From positions 1-14,230 of the forward strand of contig JAJAZI010000351.1 of assembly GCA_026785785.1 (NCBI GenBank): 14,230 nt of DNA, written 5' to 3'. Positions 11,893-14,230 of the stretch are shown in pieces. The notes under the pieces are model-generated. The model was not told where the DNA came from. It saw only the letters and a program-made list of their open reading frames with translations, and searched no databases. Source of the DNA: Microbacteriaceae bacterium. Lineage in GTDB: Bacteria; Actinomycetota; Actinomycetes; Actinomycetales; Microbacteriaceae. The translations under genes and the position numbers were made by a program. Each line of letters begins with the position of its first letter. Position 1 is the stretch's first letter.

Positions 11893-14230
11893 GTGAAAGC
11901 AATTAGGCGATTTACCGTCCGGACCGTGTTGCCAGAGGCCCTTGCCGGGCTCGAGGAATTGGCGTCGAACCTGCGCTGGTCGTGGCATGAGCCGACCAGG
12001 CAGCTCTTCGCCCAGATCTCCCCGACCCTGTGGGAGGCGAGCGCGCACGACCCCATCGGGCTGCTCGGCGAAATCGATCCGTCCCGCCTTGACGAACTGG
12101 CCGCAGACCACAACTTCGTCGCGAAGGTGAACGAACGCCTGCACGACCTTCACTCCTACCTGACCGAGCCCCGCTGGTACCAGTCGCTCCCCGAGGGCGC
12201 GCCTGCCGCGATCGGATATTTCTCGCCCGAGTTCGGCATCGCCGCCGCGCTGCCGCAGTACTCCGGCGGCCTCGGCATCCTCGCGGGCGACCACCTGAAG
12301 AGCGCCTCCGACCTCGGCGTTCCCATCATCGGAGTCGGACTGTTCTACCGCGCGGGTTACTTCGCCCAGGCGATCTCGGCCGATGGCTGGCAGCAGGAGT
12401 CCTATCCCGTGCTCGACCCAGACGGGCTCCCGCTGAGCGTGCTGCGGCACCCCGACGGCACCGCCGGGCAGGTCGCACTCGCGCTCCCCGGCGGACGCAC
12501 GCTCTATGCACGGGTCTGGCAGGTCGCAGTGGGGCGCATCCGCCTGCTTCTGCTCGACACCGACATCCCCGAGAACGACGACGAGCTGCGCTCGGTCACC
12601 GACCGCCTCTACGGCGGCGGCGGCGAGCACCGGCTCCTGCAAGAGCTCCTGCTCGGTATCGGCGGCGTCCGCGCGATCAAGCTCCTCACCGAGCTGACAG
12701 GCAGCCCGACCCCCGAGGTGTTCCACACCAACGAGGGGCACGCGGGGTTCCTCGGTCTCGAGCGGATCAGCGACCTCATCGGCGTCGGGCTGTCGTTCGA
12801 TGAGGCCCTGCAGGTCGTGCGCGCCGGAACGGTGTTCACGACCCACACCCCGGTGCCCGCCGGCATCGACCGCTTCGACTCCGGGCTCATCGGCCAGTAC
12901 TTCTCCTCCGAGCTGTTGCCGGGCGTCGACGTCGACGACGTGCTTCTGCTCGGTGCGGAGAACTATGGGGGCGGCGAGCCCGGCACCTTCAACATGGCCG
13001 TCATGGGCCTGCGGCTCGGGCAGCGGGCCAACGGCGTCTCCCAACTCCACGGCGAGGTCAGCCGCGGTATGTTCGGGCAGCTGTGGCCGGGATTCGACAC
13101 CGCCGACGTGCCGATCACGTCGGTCACCAACGGCGTGCACGCCCCGACCTGGACCGATCCGTCGCTCCTCGCGCTCGCCGCGTCCCGCCTCGGCACGACC
13201 GATACGACCGCCTGCGACTGGAACAACCCGGCGGTATCCGACCTCGATCTGTGGGAGGCACGCAACGGCATGCGCGCCCAGCTCGTCGAGGACGCCAGGC
13301 GCCGGGTGACGGCGGCCCTCGCCGGGCAGAACCCCGGAACGATCACGCCGCAGTGGGTCTCCGACCTGCTCGACCCCGACGTGCTCACGATCGGCTTCGC
13401 CCGGCGCGTCCCGACCTACAAGCGCCTCACCCTCATGCTTCACGACGAGGCACGCCTGCGGTCGATCCTGCTCTCGGCCGACCACCCCGTGCAGATCGTG
13501 ATCGCCGGCAAGTCCCACCCCGCCGACGAGGAGGGCAAGCGCCTCATCCAGAAGCTCGTGCAGTTCGCCTCGGCCCCCGAGCTGCGCACACGACTCGTGT
13601 TCCTCGAGAACTACGACATCGCGATGGCTCAGCTGCTCTACCCCGGCACCGACGTCTGGCTGAACAACCCGCTGCGTCCGCTCGAGGCCTGTGGAACGTC
13701 GGGGATGAAGGCGGCGCTCAACGGCTCCCTGAACCTGTCGATCCTCGACGGCTGGTGGGCCGAGTTCTACGACGAGGAGAACGGCTGGGCGATCCCCAGC
13801 GCCGACTCCGCCGGCGACTCCGCCGAGCGGGACAAGCTCGAGGCCGAGGCGCTCTACGACCTCATCGAGCACCAGATCGCGCCGCGTTTCTACGACCGCG
13901 GCACCGACGGCGTTCCGACGCGCTGGGTGCAGTCGATCCGACACACGCTCGCGACACTGTCGCCCGAGCTGTCGGCGGACCGCATGGTCAAGGAGTACGT
14001 CACGCGCCTGTACGTTCCGGCGGCCGAGGCCGAGCGCACGATCAGTTCGGAGTCCTTCACGGGAGCGCGCGAGCTCGCGGCGTGGAAGCAGCGCGTGCGT
14101 GACGCCTGGCCGCTCGTCGTCGTCACCCACGTCGAGTCCGGGGGTGTTGACACGGTTCCGGATGTCGGCGATGAGCTCCATTTGCGGGCTCAGGTCTATC
14201 TCGACGGGCTGTCAGCCGACGACGTTGAAG
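11893..14230 (+). CDS. glgP: Alpha-glucan phosphorylase GlgP (DUF3417 type), 3' end outside window
   Basis: The frame is open from GTG 11893 to the right edge, giving 779 residues of an enzyme usually about 850 long. It releases glucose-1-phosphate from alpha-1,4-glucan ends. The start MKAIRRFTVRT matches the N-terminus I recall for M. tuberculosis GlgP (MKALRRFTVR), which fixes the GTG. Residues about 10-110 are the DUF3417 domain (LRWSWHEPT, LWEASAHDP). GT35 landmarks follow: YFSPEFGI, SGGLGILAGDHLKSASDLG, HTNEGHAGF, TTHTPVPAGIDRF, SVTNGVHAPTW and GFARRVPTYKR. NNPLRPLEACGTSGMKAALNG contains the pyridoxal-phosphate lysine, K606. All core motifs are present. The gene diverges from glgE, so breakdown and synthesis share one control region. 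There is no visible Shine-Dalgarno and a leaderless transcript is likely. Confidence 0.95.
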   Translation, partial: MKAIRRFTVRTVLPEALAGLEELASNLRWSWHEPTRQLFAQISPTLWEASAHDPIGLLGEIDPSRLDELAADHNFVAKVNERLHDLHSYLTEPRWYQSLPEGAPAAIGYFSPEFGIAAALPQYSGGLGILAGDHLKSASDLGVPIIGVGLFYRAGYFAQAISADGWQQESYPVLDPDGLPLSVLRHPDGTAGQVALALPGGRTLYARVWQVAVGRIRLLLLDTDIPENDDELRSVTDRLYGGGGEHRLLQELLLGIGGVRAIKLLTELTGSPTPEVFHTNEGHAGFLGLERISDLIGVGLSFDEALQVVRAGTVFTTHTPVPAGIDRFDSGLIGQYFSSELLPGVDVDDVLLLGAENYGGGEPGTFNMAVMGLRLGQRANGVSQLHGEVSRGMFGQLWPGFDTADVPITSVTNGVHAPTWTDPSLLALAASRLGTTDTTACDWNNPAVSDLDLWEARNGMRAQLVEDARRRVTAALAGQNPGTITPQWVSDLLDPDVLTIGFARRVPTYKRLTLMLHDEARLRSILLSADHPVQIVIAGKSHPADEEGKRLIQKLVQFASAPELRTRLVFLENYDIAMAQLLYPGTDVWLNNPLRPLEACGTSGMKAALNGSLNLSILDGWWAEFYDEENGWAIPSADSAGDSAERDKLEAEALYDLIEHQIAPRFYDRGTDGVPTRWVQSIRHTLATLSPELSADRMVKEYVTRLYVPAAEAERTISSESFTGARELAAWKQRVRDAWPLVVVTHVESGGVDTVPDVGDELHLRAQVYLDGLSADDVE

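Noticed and set aside
11878..14181. 767-codon - strand frame covering nearly all of glgP
   Set aside because: Antisense shadow with no family features. The + strand encodes an uninterrupted glucan phosphorylase with all landmark motifs, which runs off the right edge.
1..14230. Mobile elements, CRISPR arrays, toxin-antitoxin or defence genes, tRNA genes
   Set aside because: No transposase, integrase, regularly spaced repeats with spacers, target-site duplications or cloverleaf-forming sequence found by eye. Base composition looks uniform across the genes.

Overview
The window looks like chromosomal core sequence from a high-GC Gram-positive actinobacterium. A member of the Microbacteriaceae or a close relative is most likely. 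Supporting signs are strongly GC-biased third codon positions, frequent GTG starts, TANNNT -10 boxes with start codons at or just downstream of the predicted transcript start, and proteins typical of Actinobacteria (a GlgE-pathway maltosyltransferase, a DUF3417-type glucan phosphorylase, a DivIVA/FilP-like coiled-coil protein). I see no tRNA, rRNA, CRISPR array, insertion sequence or phage gene.

Layout. Bases 1-1210 (+ strand) hold the tail of a cell-wall lytic transglycosylase-like protein, a small Cys/His zinc-ribbon-like protein and an alpha/beta hydrolase. Bases 1286-4443 (- strand) hold a two-gene unit: a 693-residue coiled-coil protein with a DivIVA-type N-terminus, then an AI-2E-family membrane protein. 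A 302-base divergent intergenic region follows. Bases 4746-7480 (+ strand) hold a 607-residue membrane protein with an internal lipoprotein signal, translationally coupled (ATGA) to a cysteine-free thioredoxin-fold/TPR protein of the YbbN (CnoX) type. After a convergent gap containing inverted repeats comes the glycogen locus. glgE and glgB are on the - strand (11817 down to 7627, stop and start directly abutting). glgP diverges on the + strand from 11893 and runs off the right edge.

How the genes work together. GlgE extends alpha-1,4-glucan from maltose-1-phosphate, GlgB adds alpha-1,6 branches, and GlgP phosphorolyses the chains, so synthesis and breakdown genes are divergent from one 75-base control region. 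That region carries a perfect 15-base palindrome overlapping the likely glgP -10 box. From memory, the order thioredoxin-like gene / glgB / glgE / divergent glgP matches Mycobacterium tuberculosis Rv1324-Rv1328 (with a PE_PGRS gene inserted there), so this is an old actinobacterial neighbourhood. treS and the maltokinase gene that would supply maltose-1-phosphate are not in the window.

The least ordinary parts are the near-perfect array of about 39 hendecad (11-residue) repeats in the coiled-coil protein, the internal lipobox in the 607-residue protein, and the palindromic operator candidate between glgE and glgP. I found no convincing wholly new multi-gene system.
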